64,000 nucleotides of DNA from NCBI GenBank assembly GCA_951799405.1, contig OX637341.1:19583659-19647658 (forward strand), read 5' to 3'. Origin of the DNA: Agapetus fuscipes. Lineage: Eukaryota; Arthropoda; Insecta; Trichoptera; Glossosomatidae. Positions 49,546 to 60,777 of the stretch are shown piece by piece. Each line of letters opens with the position of its first letter. The stretch's first letter is position 1. The notes under the pieces are model-generated. The model had not been told where the DNA came from. It was given only the letters and a program-made list of their open reading frames with translations, and searched no databases. A program made the position numbers and the translations under genes.

Positions 49546-51134
49546 GTAAGCCTTGTCTTGTTTACTCCACTATTCTCCTGTGCTCTGCAGTGTGACATTG
49601 CCCATGTTTACATTTTTTGACGCGCAGTTATTAATGGAATATATTAACGAGCTCTCAGGTTATTGCATTTTCACTTTTATTAATTTTTCCATGGCGCGTG
49701 TCTACTGCACGAGTAGATAGAAGAGTGAGGTGTCTCCGCACTGGCTGACTAATGCACAGCGTGTGACGTCACAGATAGACATTTACTGCAGCTCTCCTTA
49801 AGTTTACCTACATGAGATTTCTTCAGTTATATTCTTAGCGTGGAACTTATTTATTTTCACAAGAGAAGAGGCTGGCTTTACCCCAACCACTTCACTTGAA
49901 GGGGGGATATCCACCTCTTTTTTTCAGTTACCATTTTTCTTCCCAGTACTATAATTTTGATTTTGAAATAAACACCAAAATGGGGATTAATTCCTGACAC
50001 CCTTGATGGGGATCAAGCATGGCTCTCTCTGGCTTAACGCGGAAACCTACCAATTGAGCTACTGACTGCACAGGTTTATCACTCAGCCTCTTCTATTTGG
50101 CAGAATGCAGGTGCTCACAGAACACATCAACATCTTTCGCATTAAACTAACTAAATTCAAGCAGCGTGTAGGTTTTTTTTTCTAAGCTACACATATAGGA
50201 CAAAATTTCTTGCCGCGTGAATCCCCAAATTAACATATCTTTGCAACTTAGATTAGATTAGATTAGACTGTCACTTTTTTGTATGGCGAGACTCTTCCTT
50301 TTTTATAATGATGTAGATAATGTAAAATCTCCTGTGTGCATTTCCTTTGAATAAAGTAATTGCAATGGTGCAGGTGTGTGGAGATGCGCAGTGGAAGAGG
50401 CAGCTGCTGAGGGTGAGGAACTACTCGGCCAACAGTGCTGAGTGTGCGGGGCTGCAGCTGCGCAGCGGGGCGCGCGCCTACCTGGGGGACGTGGCGCTGC
50501 GCCCCTACAGCTGGCTCTACACGCAGGGCAGCAACAACTACACGCTGCTCAACGTCTCCTTCACCAACATACACTGGAGTCGTAAGCATTCATCTTGCTT
50601 CTACATCTTCGCCTTTCTCAGCCCCCTCCTGGGCGTAGATCTTCTCCGTGTACACTTCATCATCCAGCCACCGCACTTGGGGTCTCCCCTCTCCCCACTT
50701 AGACATCCTGGGCCGCCCCTGGACAATCCTTTTTGGCCACCTGTAACAGTCCTGCTTTGTTTTTCTGCAACTTCCTCTCCTTGTGCCCTGCTGCTCCATC
50801 CTGTTGGGCTCAGTCTCTCATGGGGCTTTGTCTCTCGTGGCCATTTCCTCCAATTTATGTTTTGTTTTCGGGGCCTCACCTTTATCATCTTATTTTCCAG
50901 ATATCAAGATGAGGTTTATGGCTGACGGGAACACAACCAAAAATAAATGTCACGAGATATTCATAACTGGCAACATCAGCACTGTTGGGAACGCCATCAA
51001 CTTTGACTGCTACTGGTCCAGCCAACACGAAAACTACGAGCAAGCACAGTTCACATTTGAGTATGAAGCCGAGGGCCCTGCTGGGAGAGCCTATGGGAGA
51101 TATGTGTACATAGTCCCCGCCACCAACACGCTGT
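49432..51134 (+). CDS. secreted or receptor-like protein, 5' exons
   Basis: Three exons, 49432-49545, 50374-50581 and 50901-51134, join in phase to about 185 codons. The start MAARCLLFSLCAFSLCYFTQ is a clear signal peptide, with a likely cut near TQG-NEF. The rest is extracellular in character: N-glycosylation sites (NYS, NYT, NVS, NTT, NIS) and several cysteines (FCLSPE, CSGEVCGD, NKCHEIF, NFDCYW). The third exon probably ends at the donor CTGT/GTGAGC, with later exons outside the window or not recognised. If it is not spliced there, a stop follows at 51167-51169. I do not recognise the family. A receptor ectodomain is possible but unproved. Confidence 0.75.
49843..50072 (-). mobile_element. 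SINE family 2, old copy
   Basis: The minus strand has GTCAGTAGCTCAATTGGTAG as the head and a divergent body. It lies in intron 1 of the plus-strand gene. Confidence 0.65.
50182..50267 (+). repeat. SINE 2 end joined to a LINE GATTA tail
   Basis: CTAAGCTACACATATAGG..CTTGCCGCG (SINE 2 end, minus sense) runs straight into AACATATCTTTGCAACTTAG and GATTAGATTAGATTAGA, a chimeric junction. Confidence 0.6.
50374..50581 (+). CDS. exon 2 of the secreted/receptor-like gene
   Basis: Acceptor ATGGTGCAG/GTGTGT, donor TGGAGTC/GTAAGC. Encodes WKRQLLRVRNYSANSAECAG and YTLLNVSFTNIHW. It is strongly GC-rich compared with its flanks. Confidence 0.85.
50590..50900 (-). repeat. LINE-derived segment in intron 2 of the plus-strand gene
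   Basis: The minus strand encodes RPRMSKWGEGRPQVRWLDD, like the RTE C-terminal region seen at 1111-1308. The intron is therefore probably derived from, or filled by, a retrotransposon remnant. Confidence 0.5.
50901..51134 (+). CDS. exon 3 of the secreted/receptor-like gene
   Basis: Acceptor TTTTCCAG/ATATCAAG, donor CTGT/GTGAGC. Encodes MRFMADGNTTKNKCHEIF, INFDCYWSSQHENYEQA and RYVYIVPATNTL. Confidence 0.8.
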
Positions 51135-51385
51135 GTGAGCTCTCAGTGCCTTTATTAGGAGATCCTTGAAGTTGCATCTCTCTCAAATCCAAACAATTAA
51201 AGATGACAATATTAAATTGTTTAAGTTTTTCAAATCAAAGTATAAACGTAACGTCACTAAGCTGCCAATATAGAGCAACTTCTTTCCACAATATTTATCT
51301 ATTGGAATTTTTTGTAAGCACCATGTACCTAGTAAAATATCACTGTTCACGCGCTTTACACCCATTTTTTATACAAACAAACTTG

Positions 51386-51512
51386 TTCCTTGACTTATAG
51401 GTCGGTGTGAGCCTGACCACCCATACTGTGAAAAGATGGTTCACTTGGCCAATAACTGATAGGTTGGTATGCAGCTGACCACCCATGCTGTAGAAAATGG
51501 TTCACTTTGCCT
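51386..51512 (+). mobile_element. two LINE 3'-UTR head fragments
   Basis: CCTTGACTTATAGGTCGGTG.. (51386) and ATAGGTTGGTATGCAGCTGA.. (51458) are successive truncated starts of the LINE 3' block, followed by a SINE. Confidence 0.65.
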
Positions 51513-51812
51513 TGGACCGGTCCGTAGTCCAGTGGAGTCCACTTCGGACTCGTAAATGGAAGGTTGTGGATTCGGATCCCGGCGGAGCACAAAAAAATAT
51601 ACCATTTATATTTCGAATGTGCTCTTCGCTGAGTTGAAAAATTCATAAACCTTTACCAAAGACCGGTCACTGAAAGGTCCATCCAACCTTACAACAACTG
51701 GGTCTTGCTTGAGAATTGGCGCTTTCTACAGCGACGACCAAGCTCGCAGAGGGCTCTTGAGGTGTGATACACACAAAAACAGCGCTCACCAAATAAATCA
51801 TCCTAATATTAT
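51513..51812 (+). mobile_element. SINE family 1, nearly complete
   Basis: GGACCGGTCCGTAGTCCAGTGG head, B box GGATTCGGATCCC, body, and full 3' end GCGCTCACCAAATAAATCATCCTAA. It sits within a LINE 3' block that resumes at 51828. Confidence 0.85.
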
Positions 51813-51827
51813 TATAATTATTATTAA

Positions 51828-52066
51828 TGTCACCCCTGTTTCAGGGAAGGTTGGTAGGAGCTGCAGGGTGTACGAGTATGTTCATTTGACATTCAGGTTT
51901 TTATATTGTAGGTCCACAAGCGGCATATGTTCATTTGACATTCAGGTTTTTATATTGTAGGTCCACAAGCGGTATGTTTAAGCGCGAACTTATATATGTG
52001 TATGTTTGTGAAAATGCATATAATGTGAATCTTTAATGTTACATATATTTCCAACTTAGATTAGAT
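51828..52066 (+). mobile_element. LINE 3'-UTR copy
   Basis: TCACCCCTGTTTCAGGGAAG to ACTTAGATTAGATTAGA, with a 45-bp internal duplication (GTTCATTTGACATTCAGG repeated at 51881 and 51930). Confidence 0.75.
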
Positions 52067-52069
52067 TAG

Positions 52070-52255
52070 ACACCTGCTTCAGGGAAGGTCGGTAAGAGTT
52101 GCAGGGCTTATGTTCATTTGAGATTGGGTTTTTATATTGTAGGTCCACATGCGGCATGTGTTAGCGCAAACTTATACCTGTCTGCTTGTGGGAATGCATT
52201 TAATATGAATCTCAAATGATATATATCTTTTCATCTTAGATTTAGATTAGATTTA
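52070..52255 (+). mobile_element. LINE 3'-UTR copy
   Basis: CACCTGCTTCAGGGAAGG to TTAGATTTAGATTAGATTTAG, directly after the previous copy. Confidence 0.75.
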
Positions 52256-52274
52256 GACAAACAAAAATAAATTA

Positions 52275-52510
52275 GAGAAAGTTGTCCCCAAAAAGGTCCC
52301 ATATAGGAACCTATATTTATTTTCTCAAAGAAAGGGGCTGGCTTATACCAACCACTAGTCACAGGGGGGAATACCCAGCTCTCAATGGGGCTGGTTCTCA
52401 TTTCTTGTGAAGGCTGTGTAGATCTTAAAGGTATTTTATTTTGTGTTTTAAACAGACACCCAAATGGGAAATGAACCCTAGCCCTTAGCATGGAATGTAT
52501 GTGTTCTATT
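52275..52510 (-). mobile_element. SINE family 2, old copy
   Basis: Minus-strand body (AGCCTTCACAAGAAATGAG, GAGCTGGGTATTCCCC) with a degraded head. Confidence 0.6.
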
Positions 52511-52729
52511 AAGGTGTATTTGAGACCCAAAACAACTTTGGCTGTTCAAAAAAAATATATATGGTCGTCTTTCTGTATATTTAAACGAAATGAAAATATA
52601 TTTTGTATTGTTTGTGTATTAACACTGTGAAAATTCATACTGTTTTAGTTTACAATTTTGAAGGAATTAAAAAACACTGTTTATTTTCACACAAATATAT
52701 TTAAAAAGATTACAATCTTTAGAATAAGT

Positions 52730-52768
52730 TACAAACGCGTTTTCGACCTAGAAGGTCATCATCAGGTA
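52730..52768 (-). ncRNA. hammerhead-like motif
   Basis: Minus-strand CTGATGA, extra T, stem II GACCT-TCT-AGGTC, GAAA, then ACGCGTTTGTA. It is identical in layout to the motif at 54041. Stem I is only TAC/GTA. Confidence 0.42.
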
Positions 52769-53489
52769 TGATTATTGATTACAGTAAAAGAAATTTTATT
52801 TTATTAAATTTAGTCAATAGGTATAAATGATAGTCAGGTAGGTACATACAGTAAATTTTTTTTAAATAATAAAATAAAATAAAATAAAATAATGAGAAGA
52901 TCTATATGGTAATAAAGAAATAAAAACTAAATAATTTATTATAAGTCTTTTTTAAATAATAAAATTGGTCAAGAGGTATAAAACTCAGTTAGGTAGGTAA
53001 AATATTCAGTAAAAAATTCTATTAACATTAAAAATAGTTTTGTATGGCAATTATGAAATAATATGAATTAATAGATTAAATTAAACGTCATTTGGTGAGA
53101 CATTATGTATACAAGACAAAGGACAGAATAAAAATAAATTAAAGTTGGAGGCTAAAAAGATCAAAAAACAAAAATAAAAATAAATGCACCACCATACCAG
53201 TCGTCTCAAAGAATCAAACAATAAAACCAATAAACCAGAGTGTCCTCATACATAAGAACATAATATGTGCGAGGACAAGACTGTCTGATTACTTTGTTTA
53301 TTATGTTCTTATGTATGAGGACACTCTGGTTTATTGGTTTTATTGTTTGATTCTTTGAGACGACTGGTATGGTGGTGCATTTATTTTTGTTTTTTGTTTT
53401 TTGATCTTTTTAGCCTCCAACTTTAATTTATTTTTATTCTGTCCTTTGTCTTGTATACATAATGTCTCACCAAATGACGTTTAATTTAA

Positions 53490-53745
53490 TCTTGTCTTGT
53501 CTTGTCTTGTATCCTGCCGCCATTCCTCTAGGGGTGGCCAGTACCTCCACATAAGTGCCTCCACTTGACTCTGTCCCTGCATACTTCTTTCATCTCATCT
53601 AATTTCATCACTCTTTTCATGCATGCTCTTCTCTTGTTTCCACTCTGTAAATTCCATTCATTCGCAATCTCACTTATCTGATCAATCCATTCTTTTCTAG
53701 GTCTTCCCCTTCCACGCTTACCTATTACATCTATTAATTCATATT
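53490..53745 (-). pseudogene. LINE C-terminal fragment inside element B
   Basis: The minus strand resembles GRPRKEWIDQISEIANEW and EVCRDRVKW, as in the LINE at 23025-25690, preceded by a (CTTGT)n run. It makes one arm of the palindrome longer than the other. Confidence 0.65.
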
Positions 53746-54040
53746 ATTTCATAATTGCCATACAAAACTATTTTTAATGTTAATAGAATTTTTTACTGAA
53801 TATTTTACCTACCTAACTGAGTTTTATACCTCTTGACCAATTTTATTATTTAAAAAAGACTTATAATAAATTATTTAGTTTTTATTTCTTTATTACCATA
53901 TAGATCTTCTCATTATTTTATTTTATTTTATTTTATTATTTTAAAAAATTTTACTGTATGTTTTTACCTACCTGACTATCATTTATACCTATTGACTAAA
54001 TTTAATAAAATAAAATTTCTTTTACTGTAATCAATAATCA

Positions 54041-54079
54041 TACCTGATGATGACCTTCTAGGTCGAAAACGCGTTTGTA
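54041..54079 (+). ncRNA. hammerhead-like motif
   Basis: TAC, CTGATGA (54044-54050), T, stem II GACCT-TCT-AGGTC (54052-54064), GAAA (54065-54068), ACGCGTTT, GTA. The core matches CUGANGA..GAAA, but stem I is short, so activity is less certain than for element A. Confidence 0.42.
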
Positions 54080-55065
54080 ACTTATTCTAAAGATTGTAAT
54101 CTTTTTAAATATATTTGTGTGAAAATAAACAGTGTTTTTGAATTCCTTCGAAATGAAAATATTTTTTTTTTTTTTTTTTGCCTTCCAATCAGCTGGAAAT
54201 ATGCAAAAAACTATTTAAAAAAGGCTCATTTTCCAACCCGACTCACGTTTCCTTCATTAATATTTCAAGATCTAAATTATAATTTAATCATAGAGTATTT
54301 ATTCAGCTAAATTACAACGATTTTTGAAAATTCATTTTTTACTTATTTACTGAGTTATTAATTTTTTTGACAATGTGTTTACGTCATTTTTTTTTGTACG
54401 CTTTTTCAGTTCCTCCTTGTAATTTTCCGAAAAAATCACATCGTGATTAAATTAAAGAAATGTTTTTAATTGTTTTTGTAAATTTTTCATTTGTTTAACT
54501 TAATCAACTAATTTTATATTTTTGTACTGTTTTATTTTTTGCACAGATGGTGGTTTCTTACCCGTTTAGGGTATTTGGCCGATTGCAATGGCGGACGGAA
54601 TATAAAACGGCGACCGAACCACTAATGTATCATTATAATACTGCATAAACAATATATGTATGAGTATATATGTATAAAAAAACTCCGAGCCATGGAATAG
54701 AGTAATAATAGGAATTCCAATGGAATTAATAATATTGCGGCAGCCGGCGAAACACACTTTACTATCTCGTTTCATGCATTCCTCTTCATAAATCTATTTT
54801 AAAAACACATCCTTAACACAGCCTTACACCAACTGGGTCTTGCTTGAGAATTGTCGCTTATGATTTTAGCTGATTATTGAGTTCGTTGACAAAATATAGG
54901 TTTCTATAAGGCTGACCCCCTATGCTATAAAAACTTAATTCACTTTTGCCAATCACACCACGTATTAGGGAATGGAAGCAGAGGGCCTTTCCTAATGGGC
55001 AAGAGAGGGAGGTGGTCGAGGTGGCCTTGCGTCAACCACTTAGGTTTCCAAGCTCCCAATGGGCC

Positions 55066-55505
55066 TGAATGAAGGTTGTGAGTTCGAATCCCGGCGGAGC
55101 ACAAAAAATATTGCATTTATATTTTCAAATTTGCTCTTCGCTGGGTTGAAAAATTCATACACCTTTACCAATGACCGGTCACCAAAGGTCTATCCAGCTT
55201 TACAGCAACTGGGTCTTGCTTGACAATTGGCGCTTTGTAGCGACGACGACCAAGCTCGTAAAAAGTTCGATAGCTCAATTGGTAGAATGCTTGCATTCCA
55301 TGCCGAGAGCAAGGGTTCGATCTCAAGGTTTACTCAGCCTTCACAAGAAATGAGAACCAGCCCCCTCGGGAGCTGGAAAACCCCCACTTCAACTGAAGTG
55401 GTTGGTGTAAATCTGGTCCCCTTACCTGTAAAAATAAAAAGGCTCGGAATCGCCCCATGGGACAACGCAGGCAAGAAGTTACACAATATGTGTAGCTTAG
55501 TTGCG
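55066..55505 (+). mobile_element. dimeric SINE (family 1 + family 2)
   Basis: The family 1 part starts at GAAGGTTGTGAGTTCGAATC. The junction AGCTCGTAAAAAGTTCGATAGC joins the family 2 head TAGCTCAATTGGTAG (about 55268) and the tail ends TGTGTAGCTTAGTTGCG. An inverted family 1 head (about 55506-55585) follows, as in copy B. Confidence 0.8.
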
Positions 55506-55644
55506 TTCTGTGCTCCACCGGGAATTGAACTTATGACCTTCCGATTATGAGTTGGAAGCGTAACCACTAGACTACGGACCGATCTTTAGCACGCATTAGG
55601 AAAAAAATCACGAATTCTAAGATTATAATATTATCAATGAAAAT

Positions 55645-56440
55645 TATAATCTATCTATAATCTATAATCTAAGCTGCAAGGATATGTAAGCATTTAAGGC
55701 TCATATGAAATGCATGCCTACAGACAGGCACATGTAGGTTCGCGCCTACACATTCTGCATGTGTGCATACAAATAAGGAAAACCTCACATGGACATAAAC
55801 TTTGCAACTCCTGCCGCCGTTCCCTGAACCGGGGTGGCATTGGCAAAAGTGAACCGATTTTTACAGCACGGGTGGTCAGCCTCGTACCAACCTATCAGTC
55901 AAGGAGCACGAAAAATTATAAATGATTTACAGAAATTCATAATGAGACACATTACAAATTAAAAATAAAATAAAGTAAAATTAAACTTAATATTACACTT
56001 AGAATTAATGCCCTAGCCGCCATTGTTGCAAATCAACCGCCATTCCTTTCGGTCCTTACATACTTCTTTCATTTCATTCAGAGTCATAATCTTTTTCATG
56101 CATTCTTCCTTTTGTTATGACTCTGAATATCCCATTCATTCGCTATTTCGGAAATTTGATCCATCCATACTTTTCTCGGTCTTCCCCTACCACGGCTTCC
56201 ATTCATAGTTGCAGCGCACACTCTCTTCGTCAGTCTTTCGTCATTCATTCTTTCCATATGTCCAAACCATTTTAACAAACCCCTTTTGATTTTTACTTTT
56301 ATACTTTCCCTTGCACCACATTCTTCTCTCACTAACTCATTCCTCACCCTATCTTTCCGTTTTTTTCCAATCATACTTCTTAGAAAGTCCATTTCGACCG
56401 TATGGACTTTACTAATTTCACTCTCATTCATCGTCCAAGC
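55645..56440 (-). mobile_element. 5'-truncated LINE with ORF end and 3' UTR
   Basis: Minus-strand ORF 56431-56096 encodes MDFLRSMIGKKRKDRVRN, KWFGHMERMNDERLTKRV and GRGRPRKVWMDQISEIA. About 190 bp later the CCTTGACTGATAGGTTGG block begins, ending in GATTATAGATTATAG. This copy links the ORF and the abundant 3' repeat physically. Confidence 0.88.
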
Positions 56441-56695
56441 TTCACTTAAAAATGGAATTCAAGTTTTTACGCGAACAAATAAGAAATATTATTACGTAGG
56501 TATTATATAACAAGTAGGTAGGTACCTTTTGTAGTATTTTGGCATCGAGTTTCTGTGTCTCCATACTATTATTATTTGAAATGCACGTGTTCAACCATTT
56601 AATGTAGGGCTGTCAAAAATATATTGTCTTCATGCGTGAAATTAATTTAAAAATATTTTTTCGTTACTTTGGCTTAGCTTAAAATCTATAATCTA

Positions 56696-57330
56696 CTAGC
56701 TGACCCCGCAGATTTTATCCTGCCTTTATTTTTTTAAATGAGATTCAATAGTTTTGTGGATTTGTAAATTTGGGAATGGCTGTCTTCAGAAAATGGAAAA
56801 GATGAGCGAAGAAATCTTATTTTGAAGTGATCATTGTAACTATTACAGTGAGACGGCATCGCCCAATAACTTAAAACAATTGAGCGTGCATATTTTCATG
56901 GGCATTATATCAAATGAAATTGGGCTCATTTAAAGATATTGAAGTACTATGGATTGCAGTTATGAAAGATGTTGTAGGCTTTTAAATTTCAGGAGGTGTA
57001 TATGAAAGTTTATATCTTTTGTCATTTTCACACTGTAATTGGTATTTCAAGCATAATTTCATTGCTTAATACCAATAAAAGAATGCTGTCATTCTATTGG
57101 GCAGAAGGAAACGTTTTCTGTGCACATCTCAAAAATAATCAAATTATCATTTATAGGTTTTAAATGATGCTTTAAATAAAGCTAGTTGCAATCGTTGATG
57201 TACAGTGTATGTATACATATTGATTGATATTAGACGAAGTAAAATCAATAAGATAATTTGGGGTAGATCATTGTTTTGGATGTCCATATATATTATTGTT
57301 TATTGATTTTCAAAACATAATTTATTGTGT
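56696..57330. other. no gene; possible old repeat
   Basis: Begins ACTAGCTGACCCCGCAGATT, a start common to arthropod dispersed repeats, but no boundaries or coding sequence can be fixed. Confidence 0.35.
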
Positions 57331-57332
57331 AT

Positions 57333-57590
57333 GTTCCTTGACTTATAGGTTGGTTTGCGGCTGACCACCCATGCTGCAGAAAATGATTCACTTTGCCAAT
57401 GGCACACCTGTTTCAGGGAAGGTCGGCAAGAGTTGTGGGGCTTATGTTTATTTCGGATTAGGTTTTTATATTGTAGGTCCACATGCGGCATGTGTTAGTG
57501 TGAAATTATGCATATCTGCTTGTGGGAATGCATTCAATGTGAATCTCAAATGATACATATCTTTGCAACTTAGATTTAGATCATTGTGTT
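57333..57590 (+). mobile_element. LINE 3'-UTR copy
   Basis: TTCCTTGACTTATAGGTTGG to GCAACTTAGATTTAGA, preceded by LINE-like 3' sequence from about 57275. Confidence 0.8.
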
Positions 57591-57597
57591 TATGCTC

Positions 57598-57815
57598 CTT
57601 AACGTATAGGTTGGTATGCGGCTGACCATTCATGCTGTAGAAAATGGTTCATTTTGCCAATATCACTCCTGTTTTAGGAAAGGTCGGCCAGAGTTGTAGG
57701 GTGTTTGTTTATTTGAGATTTGGGTTTTAATATTGTAGGTTCACATGTGGCATGTGCAAGCGCGAACTTATACATGTGTGCTTGTGAGAATGCATATTTT
57801 GTGAATCCCATAGAA
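57598..57815 (+). mobile_element. LINE 3'-UTR copy
   Basis: CTTAACGTATAGGTTGGTAT to GAATGCATATTTTGTGAATC; no tail. Confidence 0.7.
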
Positions 57816-57984
57816 TCGGAAAAATCGGAATCCAATCCAACATAGAATCGGAAAAAATGTAATCCTTTTTTCACAATTTATTGATGATACAAACTTCATA
57901 TTTTCTTAATTTTGTTCATTTTAGCTTTGATTTGTTACCTCGTATGAACGATTCGAGCTCAAGTTTGCACATATAAAGTTGAAT

Positions 57985-59825
57985 ATTAAGGGGGATTTGA
58001 GACCCAAACAACTTTGGCTGTTCAAAAAAATAAATATACGGTTGTCTTTATATATATTTAAAAACAATGAAAATATTTTTTTTATTTTTTTTTTCCTTCA
58101 AGTCAGCTGGAAATATGCAAAAAACCAATTTAAAAAGGCTCATTTTCCAAGGCGACTCACGTTTCTTTTCTTAATATTTCAAAACCAAATATACAATTTA
58201 ATGATAGAGTATGTATTCAGCTAAATTACCACGAGTTCCGAAAATTCATTACTTACTTAGTTACTGAGTTATTAATTTTTTTGAAAACGTATTTACGTAA
58301 GTTTTTTTCGTACGCGTTTTAAGTTCCTCTGAGTAATTTTCCGCAAACATCACATCGCGATTAAATGAAAGAAGTGTTTTTAATTATTTTCGTAAAAGTT
58401 TCATTTCTTTAACTTAAACACCTAATTTTTAAATAATTATTGTAATTCTCTATTTGTTTATTGTTTTATTTGTTACACAGATGGCGCTGGTGTCCCCAAT
58501 TGCGATATTTTGGCCAACAGTGAGGATAAAACAGTTTACTTCATGTCCGACCAATGGGCTCATGTATAAATACATCAGCTGTATATGTATAAAAATTCCG
58601 AGCCATGTCGTATAGACACTGCAACTATATAACTATACGAGGCATGGACACAGTCGGCCATATGCAAAAATACTCAACAAACGTTTGACTATTTTGATCA
58701 TATCATCAAAGGGTCAAAAACGAGTTGCGGACATAATATAAAATTTGAATGGGAATGGAAAAAAGGCGATTTTGTTTTATTTTTTAATTACATCGCCACT
58801 TACTAATGCTTTTTGCAGTTTTTTTTTGTATTTCGATACGCTTTTCATTTACTTTACTCTGATAATTTTAGAATTCAGTAGAGATCACCAGTTTTTATGA
58901 AAAAGCTGAAAATCATTAGGGGACACACGCACAAGACAAAAGGTACAGATTTCGACGGCGATACCCTTATATTAGGTTTCCAAGCTCCCAATGGGCCTGA
59001 ATGGAAGGTTGTGAGTTCGAATCCCGGCGGAGCACAAAAAATATTCCATTTATATTTTCAAATTTGCTCTTCGCTGGGTTGAAAAATTCATACACCTTTA
59101 CCAATGACCGGTCACCTAAGGTCCATCCAGCTTTACAGCAACTGGGTCTTGCTTGACAACTGGCGCTTTGTAGCGACGACGACCAAGCTCGTAAAATGGT
59201 CGATCGCTCAATTGGTAGAATGCTTGCATTCCATGCCAAGAGCAAGGGTTCGATCAGCCTTGACAAGAAATGAGAACCAGCCCCCTCGGGAGCTGAAAAA
59301 CCCCCACTTCAACTGAAGTGGTTGGTGTAAATCTGGCCCCCTTACCTGTAAAAATAAAAAGGTTCGGAATCGCCACATGGGACAACGCAGGCAAGAAGTT
59401 ACACAATATGTGTAGCTTAGTTTCGTTCTGTGCTCCACCGAAAATTGAACTTATGACCTTCCGATTATGAGTTGGAAGCGTAACCACTAGACTACAGACC
59501 GATCTTTTGCACGCATTTGAAAAAAAATTACAAATTCTAAGATTATAATATTATCAATGAATATTATAAATAAAAATGGAATTCAAGTTTTTACCCGAAG
59601 AAATAAGAAATATTATTATGTATTATTGTATAACAAGTAGGTAGGTACCTACCTTTTGTAGTATTTTGGCATCCAGTTCCTGTGTCTCCATACTATAATA
59701 TTATTTGTGATGCAGGTGTTCAACTATTTAAGTAGGGCTGTCAAAAATATATTGTCTTCATGCGTAAAATTAATTTAAAAATATTTTTTCGTTACTGTGG
59801 CTTAGCTTAAAATCTATAATCTATA
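57985..59825 (+). repeat. composite repeat segment, copy B
   Basis: Matches copy A block by block (TTTGAGACCCAAACAACTTTG; CAGCTGGAAATATGCAAAAA; the dimeric SINE; AGTATTTTGGCATCCAGTTC). It lacks the two insertions found in copy A, so it shows the ancestral joins. The 58640-58965 stretch is not seen in copy A. Confidence 0.8.
58990..59428 (+). mobile_element. dimeric SINE (family 1 + family 2)
   Basis: Same organisation as 55066-55505, with the junction AGCTCGTAAAATGGTCGATCGC near 59195 and an inverted family 1 head at 59430-59505. Confidence 0.8.
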
Positions 59826-60360
59826 AAGCCCTATTGCCATTTAAGTGCGGCACATATTAAATGCATAACCTCACATGTTGTACAATAATAGTAAAAAATA
59901 TAATATTAGGATGATTTATTCGATGAGCGCTGTTTTTGTGTGAATCACACCCTCCCTCCCTCGAGCCCTCTGCGAGCTTGGTCGTCGCTGTAGAAAGCTC
60001 CAATTCTCATGCAAGACCCAGTTGTTGAAAGGCCGGATCGATTTATTGTGACCGACCTTTGACAGAGACAGATTAATTTTGCAACCCAACGAAGCGCAAA
60101 TTTTAAAAATGATATCTTTTTTTGTGCTCCGCCGGAATTCGAACCCACTTTTTTCCAATCTGGATTCAAAGTTGTGACGACTAGACTGCGGACCGGTGTG
60201 CCTTTTTATGTGTAGGTTCCTACAAAATAAATCAAATATCACATGAACATGAACTTAGCAACTCTTAACGCCGTGTTTTAAAATCGGGGTGGCAATTGCA
60301 AAAGTGAACCAAGTTTGTTTCAGTATGGGGGTCAGCCTCATACCAAACAACTAGTAAAGA
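59822..60360. repeat. 540-bp duplicated segment, copy 1
   Basis: From AAAGCCCTATTGCCATTTAA to CATACCAAACAACTAGTAAA. It recurs at 63171-63710 with few differences. It includes a minus-strand SINE 1 (59905-60200) and a minus-strand LINE 3' fragment (about 60215-60350). Confidence 0.88.
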
Positions 60361-60777
60361 TTAATAGATAAAGGCATTATTTTCTCTAAACTTACTCATT
60401 TGATCTCTCTTTAAATAATATTAATTTATGTTGACAGACTGCATTTGCGTCAACCCTTGTGAGTGATAAAAAATATGTGCATGTGGTTTGTGTAGCGGCG
60501 AAAAAACACACACTGCAATGTTTTTTTTTGTATATTGATGGGATAGCTCCAAAACTTAATATATACATTTTGTATTATTTTCAAAACAATTCAAAGATTT
60601 CAAAATAAAATTGACAGTTAATTGTGACAGGTTTGTAGTTCAGTAGTAACACTTCGAACTCTGAATGGAAGGTTGTGAGTTCGATTCCCGGTGGAGCAAA
60701 AAAAAAACATCTATATTTTCAAATTTGCTCGGCTGGGTTGAAAATTCATAAACCTTGACCAAAGACCGGTCATCAAA

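Larger units (their letters stand above)
52640..54140. mobile_element. long inverted repeat with hammerhead-like arms (element B)
   Basis: The outer arms read AACACTGTTTATTTTCACAC inward from 52670 and its inverse near 54130. The arms are inverted copies for about 600 bp, with the centre near 53285. The right arm also carries a LINE fragment (about 53490-53745). Each arm has one hammerhead-like motif. It interrupts a repeat segment present uninterrupted near 58075. Confidence 0.75.
52510..56695 (+). repeat. composite repeat segment, copy A
   Basis: Colinear blocks at 52510-52605, 54150-54800, 55060-55645 and 56450-56695 match copy B (57985-59825) in the same order. Copy A is longer because element B (52640-54140) and a LINE 3' end (55645-56440) were inserted into it. 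Confidence 0.8.

Noticed and set aside
50347..50925. 192-codon single-exon reading of the plus-strand gene
   Set aside because: It runs through a donor (GTAAGC at 50582) into a LINE-derived intron; the spliced reading to 50901 keeps phase and character.
59916..60242. 108-codon frame repeated at 63262-63588
   Set aside because: It is a translation of a minus-strand SINE inside the duplicated segment.
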